A DNA stretch of 64,000 nt. Origin: Streptomyces albicerus (GTDB lineage: Bacteria; Actinomycetota; Actinomycetes; Streptomycetales; Streptomycetaceae). The notes under the pieces are model-generated. The model ran no database searches. It saw only the letters and a program-made list of their open reading frames with translations, and was not told where the DNA came from. The number at the start of each line of letters is the position of its first letter. The stretch's first letter is position 1. The position numbers were made by a program, and so were the translations under genes. The DNA is taken from positions 1-64,000 of the forward strand of contig NZ_VWMY01000041.1 of the NCBI RefSeq assembly GCF_008905045.1. The letters are read 5' to 3'. This document shows positions 49,398 through 58,472 of the stretch, one piece after another.

Positions 49398-50735
49398 TCA
49401 GGCCGATCCTGCCCCCTGCGGCGGGGCCGGGAACGGCAGGACGGCCACTGTTACGTTGTCGTGGCCCCCGCCGTCCAGGGCGTGGCCGACCAGGACCTGG
49501 GCGCTGTGCAGTGGCCGGTCCGCGGCGTCGGGGGGGATGACCTCGGCCATTTCCTCGGCCGCCTCCGCGTAGTTCCACAGCCCGTCGGTGCACACCACCA
49601 CTACACCCGGGCGGTCCGGTTTGAAGGAAGCGGTGTGCGGCTCCAGTTCGTACGCGTCCGCTCCGAGCCAGCCCGTGATGGCGTGGGCGCGCTCGTCCGC
49701 GTACGCCTCCGCCTCGTTCATCAGGCCCGCGGCGACCATCTGGGCGGCCCAGGAGTCGTCCTCGGTGAGCCGGGCCGGGGGTGACGTCCGGTCCACGGGC
49801 ACCCAGTAGGCGCGGCTGTCGCCGACCCAGCCGACGATCAGCAGGCTGGGGGTGACGATGGCGCCGACGAGGGTGCAGGCGGGCGCGTTCACATGCGGCT
49901 GGTGCTCGTGGGCCGGAGCGGTGCGGTCCGCAAGGGAGTTGACCGCCTCCGAGGCCGCGAGGATCGCCTCGTGCATGGCCTGCTGCGGGTGTGTGCCGCG
50001 CGGCAGGGCGCCCAGGAGGGACTCGTTGGCCGCGCGGGAGGCGGCGAGGGAGGCCTCGTCGGGGCGGGTCGCCGAGGACACGCCGTCGCAGACGATCGCG
50101 ACGACGGCGGACGAGCCGTCGGGCAGCGCGGTCGAGGACACCGTGAACGCGTCCTCGTTGCGATGGTGGCGCAGACCCCGGTCGCTGACCGCGGCGACCG
50201 CGCTCAGCTCCTGCTCCATGTGGTCGCGCTCGCGCGGCTGCGCGTGCCCGCAGTTCTCGCAGTAGCCGTCCCGGTCGACCTGGCCCGCCCGGCAGGCCAC
50301 GCAGACCTTCATGCCCCCGCCGGGCGTCGAGAAGCCGGCCGCGCGAGGATCGGCGGGCGCCGCCTCGGGTGGCAGCGGGGCGGCGAGCGGGTACTCGTCC
50401 GGTTCCGCGGACGGCGGCGCCGACGGCTGTGCGGGCCGGTCGAACCGTACGCCGGGGCGGTCGGAGCCGCCCGACTCCCGGCCGTCGATGTCCGCCGGCA
50501 GGACCACGGGCGCGGGCGTGTCCGAGCTGTCCGCCTCGGGGGCGACCGGCCAGTCCACGGACGCCACGGCCGAAGGGGGCCGCGGCGCCGTGCCGTTCAT
50601 GGTGACCGCGGGGTTGTCGTCCGGTGGTGCGGGTACGGCCGACAGGTCGTACCCGCACGCACCGCAGTAACGGTCACCCGACTCCAGCGGCTCCTCGCAG
50701 CTGGGGCAGGCGGACAGTTGGGGCATCTGCGACAT
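49398..50735 (-). CDS. PP2C-type Ser/Thr protein phosphatase with zinc ribbons
   Basis: 445 aa from ATG 50735. The N-terminal zinc ribbon CPSCEEPLESGDRYCGACG and a second CVACRAGQ...CENCGHAQ flank a Pro-rich stretch. The phosphatase domain (about 180-440) has the PP2C metal motifs RHHRNEDAF, VVAIVCDGVSS, GWVGDSRAYW, VVVVCTDGLWNY and GGHDNVTVAVL. It should reverse phosphorylation by the adjacent PknG-like kinase. The gene ends four bases upstream of... the VWA repeat gap and begins four bases after the kinase stop, so it is cotranscribed with the kinase. Confidence 0.92.
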   Translation of the reverse strand: MSQMPQLSACPSCEEPLESGDRYCGACGYDLSAVPAPPDDNPAVTMNGTAPRPPSAVASVDWPVAPEADSSDTPAPVVLPADIDGRESGGSDRPGVRFDRPAQPSAPPSAEPDEYPLAAPLPPEAAPADPRAAGFSTPGGGMKVCVACRAGQVDRDGYCENCGHAQPRERDHMEQELSAVAAVSDRGLRHHRNEDAFTVSSTALPDGSSAVVAIVCDGVSSATRPDEASLAASRAANESLLGALPRGTHPQQAMHEAILAASEAVNSLADRTAPAHEHQPHVNAPACTLVGAIVTPSLLIVGWVGDSRAYWVPVDRTSPPARLTEDDSWAAQMVAAGLMNEAEAYADERAHAITGWLGADAYELEPHTASFKPDRPGVVVVCTDGLWNYAEAAEEMAEVIPPDAADRPLHSAQVLVGHALDGGGHDNVTVAVLPFPAPPQGAGSA

Positions 50736-50738
50736 CAA

Positions 50739-53372
50739 TTACACCCACGTCCGGGGGCGGTAGCGGTTGGCGCGCTCCACCAGATCGATCCTCTCCTCGC
50801 CACGCTGGGCGAGCCGGGCCAGTGTCCGGTACGAACGCTCCAGTCCGAAGCGCAGGCCCCGCTCGTCCAGGTCACTGCCGAGCAGTACGGTCCGCGCCCC
50901 GGTACTCGGCGGGGCGGAACCCTGGCTACCGGAGAGTACCCAGTCCAGAGCGCAGCCAAGGACCTCTGTGGACAACTGCTCGCGGCGCACCGCGTCCAGA
51001 CCGTATCCGTCCAGCGCCTCGACCTGGGCCGCGGCCGAGGTCAGGTCGTCCAGGAACGGCGCGTCGGCCATTGCCTGGCCGGCAACTACCGGACCCGGCA
51101 TTCCCTGGCCGTTCGCTCCCCGACCCGGCGTCGCCGGACCGGGCGGCGGCGGTGCGGCCTCGCTCAACCGCTGCCTCAGCCGCGCCCGTACGGCGGCGAC
51201 CCGGGCCGCCGTGTAGTGGATCGAGGCTTCCGGCACCGACTCCAGCGTCCGTACGGAGCCCCGGCGGTCGCCCGCCGCGAGCTGGACGCGGGCCAGGCCG
51301 AACGCGGCGCTCACATAGCTCGGGTCGGTCGTCCACACCAGGCGGTAGTACTCGGCGGCGTTGTCCAGCTGCCCGAGGACCTCCGCGCACAGGCCGAGGG
51401 CCAGCTTGGGGGCGGGCTCGCCGGGGAACGCGTCGTAGATCGCGTCGAAGGACACCGCCGAGACCTCGAAGTCACCGGTCGCGAGCGCCGCCACGCCCCG
51501 GTACCAGACCACCCGCCAGTCGTCGGGGTGGTCCGCCTCCAGGGCCTCGAGGGTCCTGGTCGCGCTGTTCAGTTCGCCCATCTCCAGGCGCGCCCGCAGT
51601 TCGCGCAGCCGCAGCTCCAGGGAGCCGGTGGGCGCCGCGTGCAGCGCCGTGATCAGCTCGGCGGGCGCGGACGTCATGAGACCGGCCAGGAACCCGGCGT
51701 TCGGGTCGCCGGGGTCGACCCGGGGGACCGGCAGCGCGAGCGCGGCGGCCGCGGTGTTCAGCGGCCTGACGAGGGAGCCCGCAGCGGGTGCGGGGGCCGG
51801 CGGGAGGGCCGGCGCGCCGTTCGTCCCGGACGTCAGCTCGGGTGCGCCCTTCTTCCCCCGTACGGGAATGACCCGCATTCCCAGCCGCGACACATCGCCG
51901 TCCAGCTCGCCGAACAACTCCGTGTCGGTGACCTTCAGTTCGGGCCCGAACAGGGTGGACAGCGCGGGCCGCGCGCGCCCGGTCTGTACGGAGACGACCT
52001 CGCGCAGCACACCGGTGAGCTGCTCGGCCATCTCCTGCGCGGAGGCGAACCGGCGGGCCGGGTCGGGGTCGGTGGCCCGGACGAGGAGCCGGTAGAACGA
52101 CTCGTACGTGCGGAAGACCTCGATGTTGTCGGGGTCCGGCAGGGAGTCCACGAACACGTTCGTGTAGCCCTGGAAGTCGAAGGTCAGGACGGCGAGGGTG
52201 CGGGCGACCGTGTAGAGGTCGGAGGCGACCGACGGGCCGAGCTCGGCGACCTCCGGCGCCTGGTAGCCGACGGTGCCGTAGATGGCCGACTCGTCGTCGT
52301 CCATCCTGCGCACCGCGCCCATGTCGATCAGCTTGAGCTGGTCCTCGGTCTGGATCGCGTTGTCGACCTTGAAGTCGCAGTACAGGAGGTTGCGGCTGTG
52401 CAGATGGCCGAGGGCTTCGAGCGCCTCGATGCCGTACGCGCACGCCTGCTCCACCGGCAGCGGATCGCGCTTGCCCGCCTGCGTCCGGCGGTCGTTGGCG
52501 ATCTCCTTGAGGGACTTGCCGCCGACGTACTCCATGACGATGTAGCCGTCGAGGGAACCGGTGCGCTGGTCGAGATGCTCCACGAAGTTGTAGATCCGCA
52601 CGATGTTCGCGTGCTCGATCTCGGCGAGGAAGCGGCGCTCGGAGATCGCGGCCGCCATCGCGTCCTGGTCGCCCGTGTCGAGGAGGCCCTTGAGGACCAC
52701 CCAACGGTCGGACACCGCGCGGTCGACGGCGAGATAGACCCAGCCGAGCCCGCCGTGCGCGAGGCAGCCCACGACCTCGTACTGCCCGTGCACGATGTCG
52801 CCGGTCTGCAGCTTCGGCACGAACGAGTACGGGTGGCCGCACTTGGTGCAGAAGCCCTCCGTGCGCCCGGCCCTCTCACCGCGCGAACGCCCCACCGGGG
52901 CACCGCAGTCGGAGCGCGAGCAGAACCGCTTCCGCTCGGGGACCTCGGGATTCTCCTGGACCATCTCGCGCGGGTCGGGACGCGGCACGTCCGGGACCTG
53001 CACGAGGCCGACGCCGAGCCGGCCGCGGCCCGAGGACCCGGTGGTCTTGCCGGAGCTGCGCACCGACACCGAGCGGCCCGTCGTCCGGCCCGACAGCGAG
53101 CGCGAGAGGCGGCCCGACACGGAGCGCCGGGACTGGGCCGAGCGGGACGAGGAGCGAGAGGACGCGCGGGAGCTGGAGCGCGAGCTGCCGCTGCCGGAAC
53201 TCCGCGAACTGCTCTTGCCGCCCCCGGTGATCCCGGTCGGCGCGGACCCCACCATGCCGCTCGACGAGACGACCGGCGCCAGACCGCAGGTGTCGCAGTA
53301 CAGCTCGCCGCCGCCCACGTCCTCGTACGACCCCGAGCAACCGGGCCGCTGGCACTGTTTCTGCTCACTCAC
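50739..53372 (-). CDS. pknG: PknG-like Ser/Thr protein kinase with rubredoxin-type zinc sites and TPR tail
   Basis: 877 aa, longer than mycobacterial PknG (about 750). An N-terminal zinc motif (CQRPGC...CDTCG) precedes an Arg/Ser-rich disordered region (about 50-120), then the rubredoxin-like pair CSRSDCGAPVG and FCTKCGHPYS. Kinase domain: glycine loop LAHGGLGWVYLAVD, catalytic Lys in WVVLKGL, catalytic loop LLYCDFKVDNAIQ, and DMG in LIDMGAVRRMDD. The C-terminal half is helical TPR repeats (AAEYYRLVWTTDPSYVSAAF). The Arg of HRD is absent, as in PknG. The pathway senses amino acids through GlnX/GlnH and controls 2-oxoglutarate metabolism in relatives. Confidence 0.92.
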   Translation of the reverse strand: MSEQKQCQRPGCSGSYEDVGGGELYCDTCGLAPVVSSSGMVGSAPTGITGGGKSSSRSSGSGSSRSSSRASSRSSSRSAQSRRSVSGRLSRSLSGRTTGRSVSVRSSGKTTGSSGRGRLGVGLVQVPDVPRPDPREMVQENPEVPERKRFCSRSDCGAPVGRSRGERAGRTEGFCTKCGHPYSFVPKLQTGDIVHGQYEVVGCLAHGGLGWVYLAVDRAVSDRWVVLKGLLDTGDQDAMAAAISERRFLAEIEHANIVRIYNFVEHLDQRTGSLDGYIVMEYVGGKSLKEIANDRRTQAGKRDPLPVEQACAYGIEALEALGHLHSRNLLYCDFKVDNAIQTEDQLKLIDMGAVRRMDDDESAIYGTVGYQAPEVAELGPSVASDLYTVARTLAVLTFDFQGYTNVFVDSLPDPDNIEVFRTYESFYRLLVRATDPDPARRFASAQEMAEQLTGVLREVVSVQTGRARPALSTLFGPELKVTDTELFGELDGDVSRLGMRVIPVRGKKGAPELTSGTNGAPALPPAPAPAAGSLVRPLNTAAAALALPVPRVDPGDPNAGFLAGLMTSAPAELITALHAAPTGSLELRLRELRARLEMGELNSATRTLEALEADHPDDWRVVWYRGVAALATGDFEVSAVSFDAIYDAFPGEPAPKLALGLCAEVLGQLDNAAEYYRLVWTTDPSYVSAAFGLARVQLAAGDRRGSVRTLESVPEASIHYTAARVAAVRARLRQRLSEAAPPPPGPATPGRGANGQGMPGPVVAGQAMADAPFLDDLTSAAAQVEALDGYGLDAVRREQLSTEVLGCALDWVLSGSQGSAPPSTGARTVLLGSDLDERGLRFGLERSYRTLARLAQRGEERIDLVERANRYRPRTWV

Positions 53373-53391
53373 GCTGCATCCCCCTTGTCGC

Positions 53392-54717
53392 TCACGCTCC
53401 GGGCCCCCTCCGGTCCTGCGGTCCGCCGTGACCGGGGACCCTGGGCACCAGCAGTTCGGCGGCCGCGTGCTGGTAGCGCAGCACCGCCTGTTCCGCCACG
53501 CGCAGGTCGCAGGGCGCGCTCCACAGCATGCGGCGCGCCGCGTCGTACCGCTCCACGAGCAGCGGGTCCTCGGCGAGGCCGTGCCGGGCGACCTTCGCCT
53601 TGTACGCGTCGAGGCGGCCGCGCAACTCGGCGCGGACCGCCAGCGGCGCGGTGACCGCGCTCAACGACTCGCGGGCGCGCAGCAGTTCGTACTCGGCCTT
53701 CTCCTCCAGCGACTCGAGGAGCGGCGAGAGACGGTGCCACTGCGCGTGCCTGCGGTACTCGGCGGCCGTCGCCAGCTGCTCCTGCAGCTGCGTCGGCGGG
53801 CCGCTCACCGCGGGCACCTCGGACGCGGCGATCTTCGCCAGCACCTCGCCACGCGCGGACCGGGCCTCCGCCAGCGTGCGGTCCGCGCGGGACAGCACGT
53901 CCCGCAGCTTCACCAGGCGCGCCTCCGCGTCCTGCCGCACGGTGAGCACGGCGTCGATCTCGCGGCGCACCTCCTCCAGCGCGCGTGCCTCCCGGTCGTA
54001 GCGCGTGGTGTCGGGGCGGCCGCCGCCCGGCGCCGAACTCCCGTGCGCGGGAAGCCAGAAGGCCAGCGGGTCCGACACCACCTGCTCGCGCAGCGAGGTC
54101 AGCGTGCGCGTGATCCGCTCCAGGTCGTCACCCGACGGGTGCTCACCGGGCCGTACGCCCACGGAGTGCGCGAGCTGGCGGGTGCGCTGCAACTCCGCGG
54201 CCAGTAAATCGATCCGGGCGGGCAGCGCCGACCAGACCGCGTCGGCCGCGACGACCATGTCGAGCGACTGCGCGTACAACTCGTTCATACGGTCCACGAG
54301 TTCGGCGAGGGTGAAGCGCTCGCTGAGCTTGCCCGTGCCCGCCATCGTGGGGGCGGCAGCCGTGGCGGACGCGCTGCCGGCCACCGTGACGCTCTCGCCG
54401 CGCAGCAGCTCCGTCAGCTCCGCGAGGTCGTCGCGGTTGGACCAGCGTCTGCGCGAGCGGATCTCCCGCGCGGAACGCAGAGCGTCGGCGTACGCGTCGA
54501 AGTACGCCCACAGCAAGGAGATCGACGCCTCGGCGGCCTGCCAGCGCTCCTTGGTCGTGCCCGTGAGCTCGGCGCCTTCGAGGAGTCTGCGGCCCGCGTG
54601 GTCCTGCAGGGCGAGGAGCGAGGTCTCGATGGCCTCGTGCTCCGCGCCGAGCCGCGCCAGCGCACGGTCCACCTCGTCCCGGTCCATTACCGGCCCGGAG
54701 GGTCCCGCGGCGCCCAT
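53392..54717 (-). CDS. Coiled-coil protein of the PknG cluster, unknown function
   Basis: 441 aa, almost entirely helical with long heptad stretches (for example DRDEVDRALARLGAEHEAIE and EVRREIDAVLTVRQDAEARL). No membrane helices or catalytic motifs. AGGGG precedes the ATG at 54717. It lies between glnH and pknG in one transcription unit (19-base gap to the kinase start), so it may be an adaptor linking the membrane sensor to the kinase. Such a gene is not part of the mycobacterial pknG-glnX-glnH operon as I recall it. Confidence 0.82.
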   Translation of the reverse strand: MGAAGPSGPVMDRDEVDRALARLGAEHEAIETSLLALQDHAGRRLLEGAELTGTTKERWQAAEASISLLWAYFDAYADALRSAREIRSRRRWSNRDDLAELTELLRGESVTVAGSASATAAAPTMAGTGKLSERFTLAELVDRMNELYAQSLDMVVAADAVWSALPARIDLLAAELQRTRQLAHSVGVRPGEHPSGDDLERITRTLTSLREQVVSDPLAFWLPAHGSSAPGGGRPDTTRYDREARALEEVRREIDAVLTVRQDAEARLVKLRDVLSRADRTLAEARSARGEVLAKIAASEVPAVSGPPTQLQEQLATAAEYRRHAQWHRLSPLLESLEEKAEYELLRARESLSAVTAPLAVRAELRGRLDAYKAKVARHGLAEDPLLVERYDAARRMLWSAPCDLRVAEQAVLRYQHAAAELLVPRVPGHGGPQDRRGPGA

Positions 54718-54813
54718 CGATCACCCCTCGCTTCGTCCGTGTTGCTCGGTTGCTCGGTTTCCTGCTTCGTCTCTATGAACTATGCGTCCTTCTGAACCTC
54801 TGACACATCTCGG

Positions 54814-55827
54814 CTACCGGTACTGGACCGGGGGCGGCCCGGTCGTCTCGCCGAGGCTCGCGGCGAGCCACTTGTCGTACGACTGCTGCCAGCCGTTCTT
54901 TCGGTAGTCCACCAGGACCTGGTTGACCCGGCGTACCAGATCGGCTGCGTCCTTCTTCATCGCCACGCCGTAGTACTCCTCGGTGAACGGCTCGCCCTTG
55001 AGCTCGACCGTCGGGTCCTGCGCGGCCTGGCTCGCGGCGAGCGCGCCGTCGGTGACCACCGCGTCGACCTCACCGAGCTGCAGCCTTACCAGGCAGTCGA
55101 GTTGGTTCGGCACGGTGGCGGTGATGTCGGCGGACGCGACGAGGTCGCCGTCCTTCTGGTCCGCCTCCAGTGTGTCGTACGCGGTGGAGCCCGTGGCCGA
55201 GCAGATCCGCTTGTCCGCCAGCGAGTCGTCGTACCCGGTGATGTCCGACTTCTTCGGGGCGAGCACCTGCTGGCCGGTCTCGAAGTAGGGCGAGGAGAAG
55301 GAGACGTCCTCCAGCCGGGCGCAGTTGATCGTCATGGTGCGTACCACCATGTCGACCTTGTCGTTCTGGATCGCCGGGATGCGTTCGATCGTCGGGATGG
55401 CCTGGAAGCGGACGTTGTTCGCCTTCTTGCCGACGATCTGGTCCGCGATCGCGTGCACGAGGTCGATGTCGAAGCCCTCCAACTGGGCGGTCTTCGACGT
55501 GCTGTTCGGGTCGCGGTAGCCCCAGCGGAAGCTGTTCTGGTCGACGCCGACGGTCAGATAGCCGCGCTCCTTGATGGCCTGGACCGTCGCGCCGTTCTGG
55601 TCGCCGGAGGCCGGCGACAGGCTCTGGTCCTGGGGGTCGGTGCACTCCTCGGCCTTGGCCTGGTCGCCCTGGGTCACGCCCTTGCCGTCGACGCCCGTGC
55701 TGCCGTCCTCGCGTGACTGGGCCACCGGCAGCAGCAGCGCGAAGACCGCCGCGAGGGCGCAGACGACCGCCATCGCACCTACTCCGCCCCAGCCCCTCAG
55801 GCCGGCCCGCAAACGTCGTGCGTTCAT
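54814..55827 (-). CDS. glnH: GlnH-like glutamate/aspartate-binding protein
   Basis: 337 aa from ATG 55827 after GGGGG. An N-terminal membrane anchor (GAMAVVCALAAVFALLLPVA) rather than a lipobox. The type 2 periplasmic-binding fold starts at RGYLTVGVDQNSFRWGYRD, with ligand-binding LEGFDIDLVHAIADQIVG, VVRTMTINCARLEDVSFSSPY and ATGSTAYDTL. GlnH in mycobacteria binds Asp and Glu outside the cell and signals through GlnX to PknG. No ABC permease is adjacent, supporting a sensor and not a transport role. Confidence 0.9.
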   Translation of the reverse strand: MNARRLRAGLRGWGGVGAMAVVCALAAVFALLLPVAQSREDGSTGVDGKGVTQGDQAKAEECTDPQDQSLSPASGDQNGATVQAIKERGYLTVGVDQNSFRWGYRDPNSTSKTAQLEGFDIDLVHAIADQIVGKKANNVRFQAIPTIERIPAIQNDKVDMVVRTMTINCARLEDVSFSSPYFETGQQVLAPKKSDITGYDDSLADKRICSATGSTAYDTLEADQKDGDLVASADITATVPNQLDCLVRLQLGEVDAVVTDGALAASQAAQDPTVELKGEPFTEEYYGVAMKKDAADLVRRVNQVLVDYRKNGWQQSYDKWLAASLGETTGPPPVQYR

Positions 55828-55841
55828 TGTCGTGCCCCCTC

Positions 55842-57299
55842 TCACCGGTACTCCGACAGCCTGCGCCCGATGCCGAGCACCGCGCCGGCCGCGGCCAGTA
55901 CGGCGAGCACCGCGGCGCCCACCGAGAGGCCGTTCATCGCGCCCCGGCCGTCGCCGGCCGCCAGCTCGAACTCGGTCCGCTCGTGCTTGAGCGCCGTCTC
56001 CAGGGCCGCGTCCACATTGTCGAAGCACTCGCCCGTCGGCTTGTCCTCCTCGGAGCCGATGACCTTGTCGAGCGCGCCCTGGTAGTCGCCCGAGGTGTCC
56101 TCCGCGCGGGCTTCCTTGTGGCGTTCCTTCCAGACCTTCATGTTGGCCGCGGCCGCCTCGACCGGCTTCACACCCGCGCTGTCGTCGGCGAGGTCCTCGG
56201 CGGCGGCCAGCTTCGTGGTGAGGGCCTCCATCTGCAGCTCGTAGTCCGTGTCGTACACGTCCACGGTCTTCTTGTTCGCGCCCGTGCCCACCTCTTTGGT
56301 CTCCGCGCCGCGGGCGACCAGCGTGAGGTTCTCGTTGCCCCGGGCCTTGAGCGAGGCGATCCGGGCGTCGTTCAGCGTGTTCAGGGAGCGGACGCCGTGG
56401 TCGTACGACTCGTTCAGACCGGCGCGGGCCACGCTGTGGCCGACGACCAGCCAGAGCAGCACGACCGTGGAGGCGGCCGTCGCGGCGACCAGGCCGTGGT
56501 TCAGCACCCGGTTCGTGCGCTGGTAGTTGCGGCGCTGGGCCCAGACGAGGCCGCCGATGGCGAGGACACCGACGCCGATCGCGATCCACGGGTAGGGCGT
56601 CGCGTCGTCGTAGTCCGAGCGCAGCCGTTCGTTCTCCACCTTGTAGAGATGCTCGGCGTCCTCGAGCATCACCTGCATCTTCGCGTTGGCGTACCGCAGG
56701 TAGGCGCCGCCGAGGGGGAAGCCCTGCCGGTTGTTGGCGCGGGCGCGCTCGATCAGGCCCTTGTACTCGGGCAGCAGCTTGTTCAGCTTGGTGATGGTCT
56801 TCTCGGAGGTCGAGCCGGGCTCGGAGTTGGCCGCGGCGGTGACCATCTTGTCCGCGGCCGTCCTGATGTCCCGCTCGTAGCGTGTGCGGGAGGCCTCTGT
56901 CTCCTGGCCGCCCGCGAGGAAGCCGCTGGACGCCGCCGTGTTGGCGTCGGCCAGGGAGCGGTAGATGTCCGCCGCGTCGGCGCTCAGCGGCTGGCTGCTG
57001 TGCAGCACGTCGTCCGCGGCGGCCGAACGCTCCGTCATCTCCCAGGCGGTGACCGCCCCGAACGCGACGACGAGGAGGGCCAGGACGGCGCCGATGATGC
57101 GCAGCCGCCCGGGCTCCGTGGTCGCCGCGGCGCGCAGCTGGTCGACGCCCTCAGCCCACGCCGTACGGCGCGCAGGCTCGGCCTCGGGCGTGCTCGGCCG
57201 GCCCTGCGGCCCCGGCGGCGGAGCCTGCGGCGGTACCGCGGGCATGGTGGGCGTCGGCGTCCCCGGTGGCGCCGAACTGCCCTTCTGCTGGTATGTCAC
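55842..57299 (-). CDS. glnX: GlnX-like membrane transducer
   Basis: 485 aa. A Pro-rich N-terminus is followed by TM1 (about 68-88), an extracytoplasmic helical domain (about 90-235), TM2 (about 237-255), TM3 (about 269-291), a second extracytoplasmic helical domain and TM4 (about 455-475). Two sensor-like four-helix bundles facing outside fit a receptor for amino-acid-loaded GlnH. It is first in the minus-strand cluster, 14 bases before glnH. In Mycobacterium GlnX passes the Asp/Glu signal to PknG; the same order here supports a conserved pathway. Confidence 0.88.
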   Translation of the reverse strand: MTYQQKGSSAPPGTPTPTMPAVPPQAPPPGPQGRPSTPEAEPARRTAWAEGVDQLRAAATTEPGRLRIIGAVLALLVVAFGAVTAWEMTERSAAADDVLHSSQPLSADAADIYRSLADANTAASSGFLAGGQETEASRTRYERDIRTAADKMVTAAANSEPGSTSEKTITKLNKLLPEYKGLIERARANNRQGFPLGGAYLRYANAKMQVMLEDAEHLYKVENERLRSDYDDATPYPWIAIGVGVLAIGGLVWAQRRNYQRTNRVLNHGLVAATAASTVVLLWLVVGHSVARAGLNESYDHGVRSLNTLNDARIASLKARGNENLTLVARGAETKEVGTGANKKTVDVYDTDYELQMEALTTKLAAAEDLADDSAGVKPVEAAAANMKVWKERHKEARAEDTSGDYQGALDKVIGSEEDKPTGECFDNVDAALETALKHERTEFELAAGDGRGAMNGLSVGAAVLAVLAAAGAVLGIGRRLSEYR

Positions 57300-57503
57300 T
57301 TGACCTCCCCCATGGTCATCGGCCGGTCACCTCCGCCCGGCGCCAGGAAGCACGGGAAGAGGTGCACGGCCGCAAGTATCGCCGCCGGGACTGACATCCG
57401 CACAGGCCTTGACTCGATCTTGTTCGGATTGCAGCACAGCGAAGATCCCGCACCACCCCTGCCCATGAATACGCCAAGCCGAACTGTTCGGTTCCCGGCG
57501 TGC

Positions 57504-58472
57504 TCAGACCCCCTCGTAAAACTCCCGCACGCGGGCGTGCGCCCAGGCCGGGGCGCCCTCGTGGTCGAGTCCGAGGAGCGCGGATCCGAGGACCGGCCGG
57601 GCGGTGACGACGCGGGGTACGGCCTTGGGGGCGCGCTCGGCCAGCAGTTCCCGTATACGGTCGTCGAGTTGGGGATGGCGGGCGGCCAGGACACCGCCGC
57701 CGAGCAGGACCGGGGCCTCCTCGTCGAGCAGGTCGAGGCGGGTCAGGGCGACGACCGCCATGACCACGACCTCGTCCGCGAGCCGGTCGACGAGCGCGCG
57801 GGCCACCGGGTCGCCGTCCGCCGCCGTGGCGAACAGGACCGGTGTCAGTTCGTGGCGCCGGGCGTCCTCGATGTGCTGCAGGTGCAGGGCCTCGATCAGC
57901 GCGTACATGGAGCCGAGGCCGAAGTGCGCGGGCAGGGTGCGGGCCAGCGCGGTCGGACCGCCGCGGCCGTCCTCGGCGCGCGCCGCGTGCCAGACGGCTT
58001 CCTCGGCGAGGCCCCAGCCGCCGCCCCAGTCGCCGGAGAGACGGCCGATGGCGGGGAAGCGGGCGATGCGTCCGTCGGGCCGCATGCCCACGCAGTTGAT
58101 GCCCGCGCCGCACACCACGGCCACCCCGCGCGGCTCTTCCACGCCGGCACGCAGGATCGCGAAGGTGTCGTTGCGGACCACCACGGTCGCCCCCCACGCG
58201 CGCGCGTGCAGCGCGGCGGCCAACTGCTCCTCCTCCACCGGCAGATCGGCGTTGGCGAGACACGCGGAGACATGGTCCACGGAGTCGACCCCGGCCGCGG
58301 CGAAGGCCCGGCCGACGGTCTCCGCGAGCGTGTCCACCGCCTGCCGGACCCCGACGGCAGGAGGCCGGAACCCGCCGCCGCGCGCCGTGGCGAGCACGTT
58401 CCCGTCGCCTGCCACGACCGCGACGTCGGTCTTGCTGTTCCCCGCGTCGACGGCGAGGACCCGTGCGGTCAC
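57504..58472 (-). CDS. BadF/BcrA-type sugar kinase (N-acetylglucosamine kinase-like)
   Basis: 322 aa from GTG 58472 (GTGA overlap with the glycosidase). ASKHA fold: phosphate-1 loop LAVDAGNSKTDVAVV (about 5-19), VVRNDTFAILRAG, the adenosine-type GVAVVCGAGINCVG and phosphate-2 GGGWGLAEEAVW, LGGGVLAARHPQL. These ATP-dependent kinases phosphorylate GlcNAc or related sugars in the cytoplasm. Coupling to a GH4 phospho-glycosidase suggests that the imported disaccharide is phosphorylated, then cleaved; the exact sugar is unknown. Confidence 0.88.
   Translation of the reverse strand: MTARVLAVDAGNSKTDVAVVAGDGNVLATARGGGFRPPAVGVRQAVDTLAETVGRAFAAAGVDSVDHVSACLANADLPVEEEQLAAALHARAWGATVVVRNDTFAILRAGVEEPRGVAVVCGAGINCVGMRPDGRIARFPAIGRLSGDWGGGWGLAEEAVWHAARAEDGRGGPTALARTLPAHFGLGSMYALIEALHLQHIEDARRHELTPVLFATAADGDPVARALVDRLADEVVVMAVVALTRLDLLDEEAPVLLGGGVLAARHPQLDDRIRELLAERAPKAVPRVVTARPVLGSALLGLDHEGAPAWAHARVREFYEGV

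Noticed and set aside
49893..53654. Plus-strand frame of 1253 codons opposite pknG and the PP2C gene
   Set aside because: Antisense to genes with intact kinase and phosphatase motifs; translation is Gly/Arg/Val-rich without domains.
57300..57503. Small gene between glnX and the sugar kinase
   Set aside because: Only short frames without start signals; nothing recognisable.
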